Source: Lamellibrachia columna
Lineage: Eukaryota > Annelida > Polychaeta > Sabellida > Siboglinidae
DNA: 64,000 nt
Direction of reading: 5' to 3'
Assembly: GCA_963662155.1 (NCBI GenBank)
Contig: OY759263.1
Coordinates: 41,712,084-41,776,083 of the forward strand
Shown one piece after another: positions 33,769-45,400 of this stretch. A program made the translations under genes and the position numbers. Each line of letters begins with the position of its first letter. The stretch's first letter is position 1. Below the pieces are notes generated by a model. That model did no database searches. It worked only from the letters and a program-made list of their open reading frames with translations, and was not told where the DNA came from.

Positions 33769-34836
33769 CAGGGTTTGCCTCTAATGAAAATATGTTCCTG
33801 GTCCACAGGACCAGCAAGTTCAAAAAGTTGCTGGTCCTGCTGGTCCTGGGAATGTTGGATCGAGGGTGATATTTTTAAGTTTGTGTAATATTTAATAAAA
33901 TTATTCATTTTGATTAATGTGATTTATATTTAAAAAAAGTGTAAATTTTGAGTAATTTGTCATTTATGGAGGAAATGAGACAATTGAATTAGTAATTGAT
34001 TTCCCTCTCAATATCACATCTGTCAGTCACAGGTAAACATAAAATGGCAGACTGGCAGTTGAAAGTTTTACTGAACATCAGCACAGACACAGTCGACTCT
34101 AGATCAGCAGAGACAGAGTCAGAGTCCTCAATTTTACTCAGTGTCATAGTGATAGATGACAGTTGAAAGATTTAGTCAACATGCAAACTCAGTTTCTTAA
34201 TATCAGATAACAATTTAGAAGGTCCACGATTTTACTCAAGATCAGATACAGGTGAAAAGTCAGAATCCGAATCAAAAACTGAGTTACAATCGACCGACTT
34301 CACGCTTCTCTTCGTCTGTTTTCCACTTTTTAGGGGGTGGCGGCTCGCATCCCGTAAAGCCAAACTTTGACAAAGACTTTACTGTAGAACGCTATGGATG
34401 GTTGCTACTTATTTACAGTTAATCTGTACGTCACCTAAGTGTATTTACACGAACAAATGTACAAAATTATCCGGGAAAATTATTTGAGTAAGTTCGTGTT
34501 TCACATAAATATCAACATGGCTGACAAGGAAGAGATTCATCATGTAAGACACACCGTGATTGGTCAGGATGCGTGATATCGGCAAATCTCGACCAATCAG
34601 GTCACGCGTATCAGTGACACCGTACTTGTGAAAATTTCCGCCTCTCAGTCAGACGCAGTCTTTCGGCAGTTTCGTACTTGCGCGATGCGTGCAGCAATAA
34701 TACCATAATATTATTATCTCAACGAATGACCCGTGCGAATAATCGGACCGCACGACCAGTAACTTAATTTTGTTGTCGGTCCGACGTCAAATAAATCGGT
34801 CACGGACCGAGGGACCAACGATAATTTCGAACCCTG
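33769..34836. mobile_element. 1,068-bp inverted-repeat element with 10-bp target duplication
   Basis: The left end starts CAGGGTTTGC and reads TGGTCC about 25 bases in; the right end, read inward on the minus strand, starts CAGGGTTCGA and also reads TGGTCC about 20 bases in. Immediately outside both ends is TATATAATAC (33,759-33,768 and 34,837-34,846). The interior has no transposase frame; it contains short GACCAATCA/TGATTGGTC inverted motifs (34,555-34,600). A 9-10 bp duplication would suit a Mutator-like element, but the terminal sequence is also seen in other superfamilies. Confidence 0.75.
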
Positions 34837-34865
34837 TATATAATACGCTTTGTAATAAAACATTA

Positions 34866-34926
34866 CATAATTATATATTTTGAGTTAAATCTTACACATA
34901 ATTATATATTTTGAGTTAAATCTTAA
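34866..34926. repeat. Short tandem duplication
   Basis: Two adjacent copies of a stretch of about 30 bp (ATAATTATATATTTTGAGTT followed by AAATCTTA). Confidence 0.8.
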
Positions 34927-35161
34927 ATTACTTTATTAATGTAGAGATTATGTACCGTGTGATGACAGTTGTTAGAACATACGCACGCACATATTAAAAA
35001 TAGTAGTATCCATTAAGCATGAGAATAGGGTTGGTGGTTTTTTAAAAAGTCGTTCGCCTAAGGGTAGCAATTTTGTGTGATGGCCAAAGGCGGGCAGTGT
35101 TATGCTACGCTTTCACAGAATTAAGCCACATACGTTTCCCCTTGGCCTTGACCGCGTTACT

Positions 35162-35162
35162 A

Positions 35163-35206
<44 letters not shown>

Positions 35207-35208
35207 TA
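35162..35208. repeat. (ACGC)n microsatellite
   Basis: About 11 tandem ACGC units. ACGC/AC tracts recur throughout the window (15.3, 20.9, 41.7, 43.1, 60.1, 62.3 kb). Confidence 0.9.
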
Positions 35209-35485
35209 CACATACACGATTTAATTATTTAATGAAATGGAACATTGTATATTAATCACGTTAGTGTCAAAGTGATATCAATCAGTCAGATAGTTAGGCC
35301 TACCTACTCTCTTTGTCTTGGAGATGGCGGTTGCTTGTCGCTTCTTGAACTTGGTCTTGGGTGTACGTCGAACATTAGACGCAGAAAATGTTGTTGGGAT
35401 GACATTTGACTTGAGGAACGCCTTTTACGGTACGATATCCTATGCTCTGCCATCAGATTTATAGCTGCACTTGACGTAGCTTGAT

Positions 35486-35698
35486 GTGGCTTGTGGTCTA
35501 GGCTATGGACAGAATGAATCAGTTATTTTACAAAAGGTAGACATGCATGTTCAGATTACCCAGATGCAGACAAAATCATATTACACAGAGGAAGAGAAAA
35601 ATGTTGCCATAACTCCTGTCTCTCTACTCCCTGCTGACACAAACAAACAACTACAGAACATGCCATCCAATTCTTGGGATACCCATCCACCTTAATTC
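35486..35698 (+). CDS. Unknown 69-codon ORF
   Basis: An open frame of varied, protein-like composition (VDMHVQITQMQTKSYYTEEE, PADTNKQLQNMPSNSW) ending in TAA. The frame is open a few codons upstream of its ATG. No splice signal of quality, no recognisable domain, no copy elsewhere in the window. It could be a retroelement remnant. Confidence 0.2.
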
Positions 35699-36446
35699 TT
35701 CAATATGTTCTAAGAGATTAGAGCAAGTGCGAACAGCTATAGCTATTAGTAATATTGCATTAAAATGTGCATGATCATTTCACACACAGGTGTGGTTAAA
35801 ATGCCATTGCCAAAACAAAACAAAAACACAATTATTAATTCTACTGTTATTATTCAATATTGTATTTACACTCACACGTGGGGTTTGTTTGTTTCCTTTG
35901 CTCTTGAGACTTTCACATTAAGTTGATCATTCATTTGAGAAAAATGTTCCTGCACATACAGAAGCTAAATTGTCATATCTTAAGGAATGAGTAATTCAAT
36001 TCCTAAACTACTATAGCATATTAGCATATCATATATACTCAAACGCTGAGCCTGAGATGTCCCTTGCTAAAAATCCAGCCGCCTCAAACGCATATCATTT
36101 AATAAATTATCACATTATTTACATGAAAGAAAGATATACCTAGACTAGAGGTGCTTTTTCTTAAAATGTAAACTGTACAACAAAATAAACATTTAACTTA
36201 CCGCAAGAATCGCATCGATGTCCAGCTCCATGTTGCGAAGTGAGACCGGAAGTAAACAACTCAAACTGTCGAGCCCAAGCGGCTAACGCAAACTCCACCA
36301 GAGGCGCAAAACGTGGCACGCGCGAAGCTGGCAGTCCAGTAAATATAAGTCCATGGTCAAATGTTACAATATTATAACGCATGAATGATTAGTGATTAGT
36401 TTGAGATTACGGAACGAAAGCGGATGCCGACCTAGGTCTACCTTGA
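35699..36446. other. No supported gene
   Basis: A GC-richer patch at 36,200-36,360 carries a 73-codon minus-strand ORF without motifs (GLPASRVPRFAPLVEFALAA). Otherwise AT-rich and featureless. Confidence 0.4.
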
Positions 36447-36690
36447 TAGAAATATGTTTTTTTCACTCAAGAAAGATGATAGAACTAGAGGACATGAGGT
36501 AACATTTGTAGAGGATCTGTGTAGATTGGATATCAGGAAGTACTCGTTCTCACAGTCAGAGGACAATCAATAAATGGAACAAATTATCTACAGATTGTGT
36601 AACTGCTAGCAGCGTGAATATGGCTTCCTTGTCCACTTGCCACATGGGCCTTTGCCTTGGATGGCAATCTGGTTAAATCTACCTTCGCCG
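36447..36690 (+). mobile_element. CR1 3' fragment
   Basis: Starts at GATAGAAATATGTTTTTTTC and matches the last part of ORF2 and the 3' UTR of the copy at 21.4 kb (GATAGAACTAGAGGACATGA, AGATTGTGTAACTGCTAGCA, GGCTTCCTTGTCCACTTGCC). It has a small deletion after GTGAATATG and ends near GGTTAAATCT. Non-coding. Confidence 0.85.
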
Positions 36691-36841
36691 TCGTACGCTG
36701 TAAACAGACTAGCTCGCAACTTCCAGCGATCATTAATATGACCAGATTTTCGCGCTTGCGCGTAGCCTGCCGACATCCTCTGCATCCAGGCGAAGATATG
36801 TGCGACAAACGGTGGCGCCACAGCGCGGAGCCTGGATAATC

Positions 36842-36990
36842 GAGGCTAGCAATCAACCTGTTCACTGGGGTCAGATCATTATTTTACTTCCGTGTTCATG
36901 GCATACAAATAAAGTGGCAGTGATTTTCAGACGGTCCCCACTTTCGGGGATTTTTGCACCCTGAAACTTAGTTTCTGAACAGGGAAAGGG
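36842..36990. repeat. Fragment of the tandem-unit sequence
   Basis: Matches 10,802-10,950: TGTTCACTGGGG, TTCATGGCATACAAATAAAG, CGGTCCCCACTTTCGGGGAT and TTTCTGAACAGGGAAAGG. So part of the 9-25 kb unit is dispersed; part of this fragment recurs at 38,488-38,570 through the direct duplication. Confidence 0.8.
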
Positions 36991-37610
36991 CACATTTACA
37001 TACTAATAGCTCTAGTTGCTGCTTAGCAGAATATTCATGTCTAAGTGATGGAAGGATCCCCCGCGAACGGAGACAGAATCCGTTTTGTGGGCGATAAATG
37101 AGACGTAACATCTTCCATGTTAATTTTCAAAATTAAAAACAAAATTGTATGATTTGACAAAAACGTTAATGAAGGTCAGTGACAAGACAAAAATCAAAGT
37201 ATATACAATTTCAATTTCAATTATATACTATTTCGAATCGTAACTTTGAGCGGAGGTTGGAATTGCCTGGCTGACTTTTAACATTGCTTCAATGGGGGGG
37301 GGGATAATGCTCTGGTGCCCTCTGGTTCCCATCGTATGAGTTAGAACCCAATAATAACACCTAAAGGAGGAGCCTAAAGGACCTCTGTGGTAACCAGATC
37401 TCCGGCAGTACTGCCCCAAGCAGGCGGCAGTACTGCCCCAGGCAGGCGGCAGTACTGCCCCAGGCAGGCGGCAGTACTGCCCCAAGCAGGCGGCAGTACT
37501 GCCCCAGGCAGGCGGCAGTACTGTCCCAGGCAGGCGGCAGTACTGTCCCAGGCAGGCGGCAGTACTGCCCCAGGCAGGCGGCAGTACTGCCCCAGGCAGG
37601 CGGCAGTACT
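36913..37610. repeat. Direct duplication, left copy
   Basis: Nearly identical to 38,488-39,355, from AGTGGCAGTGATTTTCAGAC to the end of the 22-bp minisatellite. Differences are mainly the G-run length near 37,293 and minisatellite copy number (10 versus 17). The inverted-repeat arm lies exactly between the two copies. Confidence 0.95.
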
Positions 37611-37614
37611 GCCA
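37402..37614. repeat. 22-bp minisatellite with palindromic core, 10 copies
   Basis: Unit GCGGCAGTACTGCCCCAGGC followed by AG. Each unit contains the perfect 12-bp palindrome GGCAGTACTGCC. Because 22 is not a multiple of 3 and no frame contains a stop, all frames on both strands stay open, which produces spurious ORFs. Confidence 0.95.
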
Positions 37615-38487
37615 CGCCGTGACGGCTCATGGCTCGTACTGGAAGCACAGGTTACACGGTGAAAGGATGCTATCGGTGAGTATCGGCGAATTAATTGTAC
37701 TTGTGCATCAATGATGTGTTAATTAAGACATGATAGGTAGGGTAGGGTAAGGTAGGGTAGGGTAGGGTAGAGTAAGGTAAGGTGTGACCAATCACTAGTC
37801 TGTGATGGTATGTACACAGAAACCAAACTGAAAGGACCTACGCGAATGGTGTGAATGTGAAACAAGTATGGGACGTTTGACTAACAACTAACGTTTATTT
37901 CTGGTGAAAATGTTCACCAAGTTGGTTGATAATAATTTACTCAAGATGTTTTTTTAAGCTTACTCAATCAACGTTTCGGCTACCTTCGGGAGCCAACGTG
38001 ATTGACAGGGAAAGTAACAACAGTGTGGGATTGATCACGGAGACCATATGGATCAGAAAGACAACACCGATCACGAATTGAGACGAAGGAGGATACTGAC
38101 CCAGCCACGTGTGTGGCAGCCCGCTTGCCACACAATCTGTCGATCAGTAGAAAAACTAAGTCGTCTCCGAATTCAGTTCCCCAAAAAGGCTACGGAAGGT
38201 AGCCGAAAGTTGAGTGAATAAACTTGAATTGCTGTGGCTAAAAGATAATACTGACTAAAATGCACCTTATATGTTCATTCTCACGCATAAGCCATGAGAC
38301 TCACGTTTCTGCATTAAATGTTGGAAATGTTGGAAAGCAGTGTACGCACGTGTTGAAGATGAGCTTTACTTTGCCAATAAGAGTGTCTCCACAGGTCTCC
38401 AAATGCTTTTGAAATTCACTGAGGTCCACGGACTGGGAACTTCGCGGCCTGCTGCCGCTGGACAGTAGCTGGGAAAATTTATCACGC
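37611..38487. repeat. Inverted duplication, left arm
   Basis: Reverse complement of 41,987-42,875, about 880 bp at high identity. It carries the first 28 bases and the acceptor of exon 2 of the 41.8-53.6 kb gene (GCCACGCCGTGACGGCTCAT, reversed), a GGTAG-rich tract (37,735-37,780) and a sub-element with its own inverted ends (CGGCTACCTTCGGGAGCC and AAGGTAGCCGAAAGTTG). Confidence 0.95.
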
Positions 38488-39355
38488 AGTGGCAGTGATT
38501 TTCAGACGGTCCCCACTTTCGGGAATTTTTGCACCCTGAAACTTAGTTTCTGAACAGGGAAAGGGCACATTTACATACTAATAGCTCTAGTTGCTGCTTA
38601 GCAGAATATTCATGTCTAAGTGATGGAAGGATCCCCCGCGAACGGAGACAGAATCCGTTTTGTGGGCGATAAATGAGACGTAACATCTTCCATGTTAATT
38701 TTCAAAATTAAAAACAAAATTGTATGATTTGACAAAAACGTTAATGAAGGTCAGTGACAAGACAAAAATCAAAGTATATACAATTTCAATTTCAATTATA
38801 TACTATTTCGAATCGTAACTTTGAGCGGAGGTTGGAATTGCCTGGCTGACTTTTAACATTGCTTCAATGGGGGGGGATAATGCTCTGGTGCCCTCTGGTT
38901 CCCATCGTATGAGTTAGAACCCAATAATAACACCTAAAGGAGGAGCCTAAAGGACCTCTGTGGTAACCAGATCTCCGGCAGTACTGCCCCAAGCAGGCGG
39001 CAGTACTGCCCCAGGCAGGCGGCAGTACTGCCCCAGGCAGGCGGCAGTACTGCCCCAAGCAGGCGGCAGTACTGCCCCAGGCAGGCGGCAGTACTGTCCC
39101 AGGCAGGCGGCAGTACTGTCCCAGGCAGGCGGCAGTACTGCCCCAGGCAGGCGGCAGTACTGCCCCAGGCAGGCGGCAGTACTGCCCCAGGCAGGCGGCA
39201 GTACTGCCCCAAGCAGGCGGCAGTACTGTCCCAGGCAGGCGGCAGTACTGTCCCAGGCAGGCGGCAGTACTGCCCCAGGCAGGCGGCAGTACTGCCCCAA
39301 GCAGGCGGCAGTACTGCCCCAGGCAGGCGGCAGTACTGCCCCAGGCAGGCGGCAG
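38488..39355. repeat. Direct duplication, right copy
   Basis: Second copy of 36,913-37,610. Its minisatellite (38,974-39,355) has 17 complete units plus a partial one. Variants with AAGC and GTCC occur in an order shared with the left array over the first ten units. Confidence 0.95.
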
Positions 39356-40329
39356 TCTTATATCATGGCTTGGGACAAGGCGGTTTTTTCCTCTTATTAT
39401 TAAAAAAATTATTAATAAAAAACTAATCTAGTGTGTATATTAGCGGGAAATAGTTTCCCAGTAGTAACGCACATTTCTGTCTATAATATGAACATATTAA
39501 ATATGCAGACCCGTCCTCGTGGTTTTGAAGGGGCAGGGCTCGAACATTTTCTAAAAAATGCGACAGTTAAACAAATTCTCAATCACAAAGGCTGAACCCG
39601 AGAACGGGCATGATATATTCGTTTCATCGTTTCCAATTTGAAAGTGAATTCCATGTGTTTTAAGTTTGATTCCTAAATTATATGCTTTGCTTCAGTACTG
39701 TTATTAAAATAGCCTATGCAATCATATTGATTTTTTAACGTCTCCACATTCAGCTCTATCATATGCGATTTTTTTGCAATTTGAGAAAATAGGAAATTTT
39801 GAAATCAGGGTGGGTGTTAACTGCCAAAAGTGCGAATGTTGGCGTTTATTGCAACACTATGGAATAAATCTAGGCCTTAGAACCTTAACGTAATCGGCGT
39901 CGCGGGAACTACGCATATTCGGGTGACGTCACATGATCGTCGTGATGTAAACAATATAGAAATACGCAACGTCCAGCGGCAACGCTCCGTGTACTTCTGG
40001 TGCGCGAAGTCAGGATGAAAATGAAAAGGGTGTGCTGTGCTTACTACGTTACGTTTGCAACAATATTCATAAGCCGCTGTGTTTATGCCAGACATGCTTT
40101 CGAAGGGATACCGCAGCACATCGTGGAAAGGTGGCACCGAATGTACGTAGTGGTCGCTTCACCTTCCTGGCATGCGATAGCAATGAAGCAAGCAATTTAA
40201 TCCTTTATACAATTTGAAGCTAACTCTTGCACCTACGCATTAGTAGAACGTTGGCCATAATATGTGTTGAAATAGCACCGCATATAATATAAATGATTTG
40301 TGTCAATAACGTGGTGCTGGTGATACCGT
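39356..40329. other. No supported gene
   Basis: Contains a 66-codon plus ORF (40,000-40,200) and an 86-codon minus ORF (39,877-40,137) in a GC-richer patch. Neither has motifs or splice sites I can defend; they are mutually overlapping. Confidence 0.4.
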
Positions 40330-40622
40330 AGAGTTATTTGCGTGGTCGAGTGACATTTACGAGTGACACTTGCTTTGCTATCCACAAGTCCTTCGCTGTA
40401 ACAACATTCCCCGTACGATGTAACAACTTACTCGGCTAGTTGTTACAGTCGAAACTTAGCATATCTACCTAGCTATGCTATGTAATATCACTGGCAGTGT
40501 CCATTTTATTAATACGAATAATAAAATTAATGCATACAACGACATAAGGCATCTAACATACTTTTCACACAAAAAGTGACTTTATCTGAACATTGTAACA
40601 ACTAGCCCCGGTCTCCCCTATA
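40330..40622. repeat. Dispersed repeat ending CCCCGGTCTCCCC
   Basis: Reverse-complement copy of 4,505-4,790, ending GTAACAACTAGCCCCGGTCT then CCCCTA. See that entry. Confidence 0.65.
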
Positions 40623-41154
40623 GAGCCAGACCTCTGTTGTAGTAGCCACAACGGGCCTAAAATGTGTTAACGATTATTTAATCAAAACTATATAAGAAAT
40701 GTGCACAAACGGGTTAACATGTCGAAGTGGATATCAGATAGGCTCACTTTTTCGAAAAACTAGTATGAATCGAGACGAGCGAAAAAAATCGAATAGAGGA
40801 AGGACCCTAGCTGCCTGCATAGTCAGATGTAAAATTAGACAGCGCCTTTCGCAGCCACGCAACTTCACTGTAAATTTATTTTCACTGTAATTCGAGTCGT
40901 GTTTATAATTCGGCCGCAGACCAAGACCGGGAGACAGTATCAAGTCTCTCGACGGATCTGCACCGAAAAATATCAGTCACGTATGTTGCGAGACGTCTGA
41001 GTACAAGTGTTGCATCTTCGTGCCTGAAAGGGAACACGACGATGAAAACGTCCGGTAGGTGGCCGCTAGACCAGTCTCAACGACTGTTTTTACCTGACTT
41101 AATACATAACCACAAGTACTCCGGCCCCGCTTATCTAAACTGCGCTGATACATG

Positions 41155-41246
41155 TGCTGTTGCTGTTGTTGCTGTTGTTGTTGTTGCTGTTGTTGTTGTT
41201 GTTGCTGTTGTTGTTGCTGTTGTTGTTGTTGCTGTTGTTGTTGTCG
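41155..41246. repeat. (GTT/GCT)n microsatellite
   Basis: TGTTGCTGTTGTTGTTG-type triplet repeat. Codons read Val/Ala or Cys-Cys in different frames; not part of a supported gene. Confidence 0.9.
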
Positions 41247-41663
41247 ACGCTATTACAGTCAATAAGACAACCTATCGTACTAGTCAAAAGTGGTCTTAAT
41301 GCAGACGTCCTCGTACTTCAATATAAATAGTTTAGGGACTGGTGACGGTCGTTGCATTTTCTGAGGTGGTCGTTAGGTATTTTCCCAATACCTCAATATA
41401 GATAATAATTTATGTGAAGATATAGTTACCATTCACACCATTATCTTTCCCCCGGTGATCAATAAATGTGTTAATTGAAGCTATTTTTCGACAGCATTAG
41501 GACCACAGCCATCGTCTTTGCCAAGTTGGTAAGTATTGTTGAAATCGCCTATTTTGTTCTGCTCTTTAGAAACAATGTTAGTTCTACACACCTCCAGCCA
41601 ATTCTGTTCCCTGACTGATAATAAAATGGGCCGCCTTTGTGGTTTACACACGCACGTATGCAT

Positions 41664-41671
41664 TTACACAC

Positions 41672-41719
<48 letters not shown>

Positions 41720-41722
41720 GCG
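41664..41722. repeat. (ACGC)n microsatellite
   Basis: About 13 ACGC units just upstream of exon 1 of the following gene. ACGC runs also precede the exon-1 copies at 15.6 and, reduced, 21.2 kb. Confidence 0.9.
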
Positions 41723-41796
41723 CATTTCTGGTATACTATGTTATGCTCATGTGCACGTTCAGTCAGACACGTAGCTAAGTAGAGTTGTGCTTTCAG

Positions 41797-41917
41797 GTTG
41801 AAGCTCTTCCGAGGCGATTCATTATGGTGGTGTTGGCTGTTGTCTTCGCCGTACACTTCGGCCTGTTCGTGTTCAACAACACGAAGCCGACGACCATGAG
41901 CAACTACGTCCTCTCTG
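41797..41917 (+). CDS. Exon 1 (41,824 is the likely start codon)
   Basis: The frame is open from a possible acceptor (TTGTGCTTTCAG) through VEALPRRFI to ATG at 41,824, then a hydrophobic run and [14 protein letters not shown], ending at CTCTG|GTACGG after one base of a codon. Either it is the first coding exon, or an internal one with the 9 extra residues. Two damaged copies exist at 15.7 and 21.3 kb. Confidence 0.65.
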
Positions 41918-43153
41918 GTACGGACTTCAATCCAAAAACATATACGATATGTGTATCATAGGTGCCAACTCGTAGAGGGTTCTTAGGCGTGATAAATTTT
42001 CCCAGCTACTGTCCGTCGGCAGCAGGCCGCGAAGTTCCCAGTCCGTGGACCTCAGTGAATTTCAAAAGCATTTGGAGACCTGTGGAGACACTCTTATTGG
42101 CAAAGTAAAGCTCATCTTAAACATGTACGTACACTGCTTTCCAACATTTCCAACATTTAATGCAGAAACGTGAGTCTCATGGCTTATGCTTGAGAATGAA
42201 CATATAAGGTGCATTTTAGTCAGTATTATCTTTTAGCCACAGCAATTCAAGTTTGTTCACTCAACTTTCGGCTACCTTCCGTAGCCTTTTTGGGGAACTG
42301 AATTCGGAGACGACTTAGTTTTTCTACTGATCGACAGATTGTGTGGCAAGCGGGCTGCCACACACGTGGCTGGGTCAGTATCCTCCTTCGTCTCAATTCG
42401 TGATCGGTGTTGTCTTTCTGATCCATATGGTCTCCTTGATCAATCCCACACTGTTGTTACTTTCCCTGTCAATCACGTTGGCTCCCGAAGGTAGCCGAAA
42501 CGTTGATTGAGTAAGCTTAAAAAAACATCTTGAGTAAATTATTATCAACCAACTTGGTGAACATTTTCACCAGAAATAAACGTTAGTTGTTAGTCAAACG
42601 TCCCATACTTGTTTCACATTCACACCATTCGCGTAGGTCCTTTCAGTTTGGTTTCTGCTCAAAGTGTACATACCATCACAGACTAGTGATTGGTCACACC
42701 TTACCTTACTCTACCCTACCCTACCCTACCTTACCCTACCCTACCCTACCTGTCATGTCTTAATTAACACATCATTGATGCACAAGTACAATTAATTCGC
42801 CGATACTCACCGATAGCATCCTTTCACCGTGTAACCTGTGCTTCCAGTACGAGCCATGAGCCGTCACGGCGTGGCCTCCGCCCAGTCGATCCTTGAGCTG
42901 GTGGTGGCAGCCACCCAGATGTACACAATGGGCAAGGACGACGAGTGGGAAGACTTGACAAACGACCCGTACGGCCGGGACTTCAGAGTGCGTCGACTCA
43001 TCGGCAGACGTGAGTCACGCAATGCATTCATGCATGCATATGTGCGTACGTACGAACGTACGTACGCACGTACATACGTACACGCATGCGCGAGCGCCCA
43101 CACACACACATACACACACGCATACAACACGCGCGCACGCACACACACACACA

Positions 43154-43239
<86 letters not shown>

Positions 43240-45353
43240 AAACACGCACGCACACACGTACGCACGCACGCACGCACACACCAAACATCAAACACGAAAT
43301 CGCGTCGGTCAATAGCAATAGTGACATTGATTGTTTTGACCACAGAGTCGCTTCAACAGCAATAGTGGCATTGATTGTTTTGACCACATAGTCGCTTCAA
43401 CAGCAATAGTGGCATTGATTGTTTTAACCACAGAGAGTCGCTTCAACAGCAATAGTGGCATTGATTGTTTTGACCACATAGTCTCTTCAACAGCAATAGT
43501 GGCATTGATTGTTTTGACCACAGAGTCGTGTCAACAGCAATATTGGCATTGATTGTTTTGACCACAGAGTCGTGTCAATAGCAATAGTGGCATTGATTGT
43601 TTTGACCACACAGTCGCTTCAATAGCAATAGCGGTATTGATTGTTTTGACCACAGAGTCGCTTCAATAACAATAGTGGCATTGGTAGTTTTGACCACAGA
43701 GTCGCGTCAATAGCAATAGTTGCATTGATTGTTTTGACCACAGAGTCGCGTCAATAGCAATAGTGGCATTGATTGTTTTGACCGCAGTGTCGCGTCAATA
43801 GCAATAGTGGCATTGATTGTTTTGACCGCATAGTCGCGTCAATAGCAACAGTGGCGTTGGTTGTTTTGACCATAGAGTCAATTTAGTGGAATTTAGAGCA
43901 ATTCTGAAAGTTAACTAATAATTCGAATTAATGAACAAATAGGAAGGCCACGATGGCAAAGAATCGCGTCGCTAGCATTGCTTTACAACACCAATTCGTT
44001 TAATTTTAGCCATTTTGTTGATTCATGCAATGTGTTGATAGTATCGAGTGAGAACACTAACCGCGTGATTACAGTGCAAAAACTACGCAAGAAGAACGAA
44101 GCTCTGGTAGTTCGCGAGCAGCGTCAACGTTCCATCATGCACAAAACGGCCCTGTCAGTCGTCGACAAGAAGTCCAAGTACAAGGTAGACTACTAAGGTG
44201 CATTTAACATAAATGTAGCAATTCCGAAAGTATCACTTAAAGGGCCCTCCTCGATTAAAGGGCCCTCCTCATTTCGATTTATTTGCTCGAAAATTCAAAC
44301 CTACTTAATATCCACTACGACATGCTAGTTCGTTTGTGTAACTTTTTATGTGTTTTTTTGTGTGAAATCATCAGACAAACTATTAAATTATTTAATGCTT
44401 GATCCAGCATTTATTGAAGTGAAAATGGAAACGTTGAAAACTCAAGAGTTTCGCCCTTGGTGAAATTTCATAACTTTGTCATGACATCGGCGAGAGGATG
44501 GAAGTCACGCCCATGATCAGCCAACCCCATAAAGTGTTTACCGTTTTGGATATCCACTGTTTTGAGCCTTACCAGATGTAACGACTAAAGTAAATTCTTT
44601 CGGTGATTTGGATAAAATACATACTTTTTATTAAACCGTCTGCGGAATCCGCCTTTCTGGAATAGTTAGTTAATTAAATTAACTTAACTTAATTTAGTTA
44701 ATTCAATTAACTAAAAAAATAACAATTGAAATTAACCCATGCCTGCTGTAGATATTACTCAAGCTATTCACATACTACATATTAAGACATCAACGAACCG
44801 GATTCGCGATAGACCCAATCAATTGAGTATGGAGTTTTAACATAAGTCGCGATAGATTATGTTAATCACAACGTATAATGTTGAGCTGAACTGCAGCATT
44901 CCTAATACAGTTTTTAAATATTTAGGTTTTCTCTCCTGTCATTTTTAAAGCAAACCATACTATTTTGTATATATTTTATTTGTGAAATGCCAATTATATA
45001 AATGGTTTATGTTAATGCCGCATTCACAGAATAATACCATTGGTAAAAGTGTTCAAGCTAACTTGTTCATATGACTCGTACATACTAAATGAATGATTTT
45101 CTCTCATTTGTACATAATATGAACTTAAAGCAATAAACGATAACGGAATTAAATTAATAAATAACCTTCGACGTGCAAACGTCGTTGGTTACCTCTTGGT
45201 TACCGTTTGTGCTTCTGCTGCTGCGTCTTCTGCTGCTGCTGCTGTTTCTGTTGTTTCTTCTGCTACTGCTGCTGCTTCTGCTGCTGCTGCTTCTACTGCT
45301 CTGCTGCTTCTGCTGCTGCTGCTTCTGCCGCTGCTGCTGCTGCTGCCGCCGCT

Positions 45354-45400
<47 letters not shown>

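Noticed and set aside
36584..36865. 93-codon minus ORF across a GC-rich patch
   Set aside because: It overlaps the CR1 3' fragment and has no motif; overlapping frames of equal quality exist.
37361..39403. Long ORFs on both strands rich in GQYCRLPGAVLPP-type repeats
   Set aside because: They arise because the 22-bp minisatellite has no stop in any frame; the same peptide repeat appears in all frames.
39877..40137. Possible THAP-like domain on the minus strand
   Set aside because: HPFHFHP and WTLRI are faintly reminiscent, but the C2CH cysteines and the downstream motif are not in place.
42864..43391. Several 76-159-codon ORFs of His/Thr/Arg or Cys/Val
   Set aside because: They are translations of AC/ACGC microsatellite overlapping exon 2 and its donor; only exon 2 itself has splice support.
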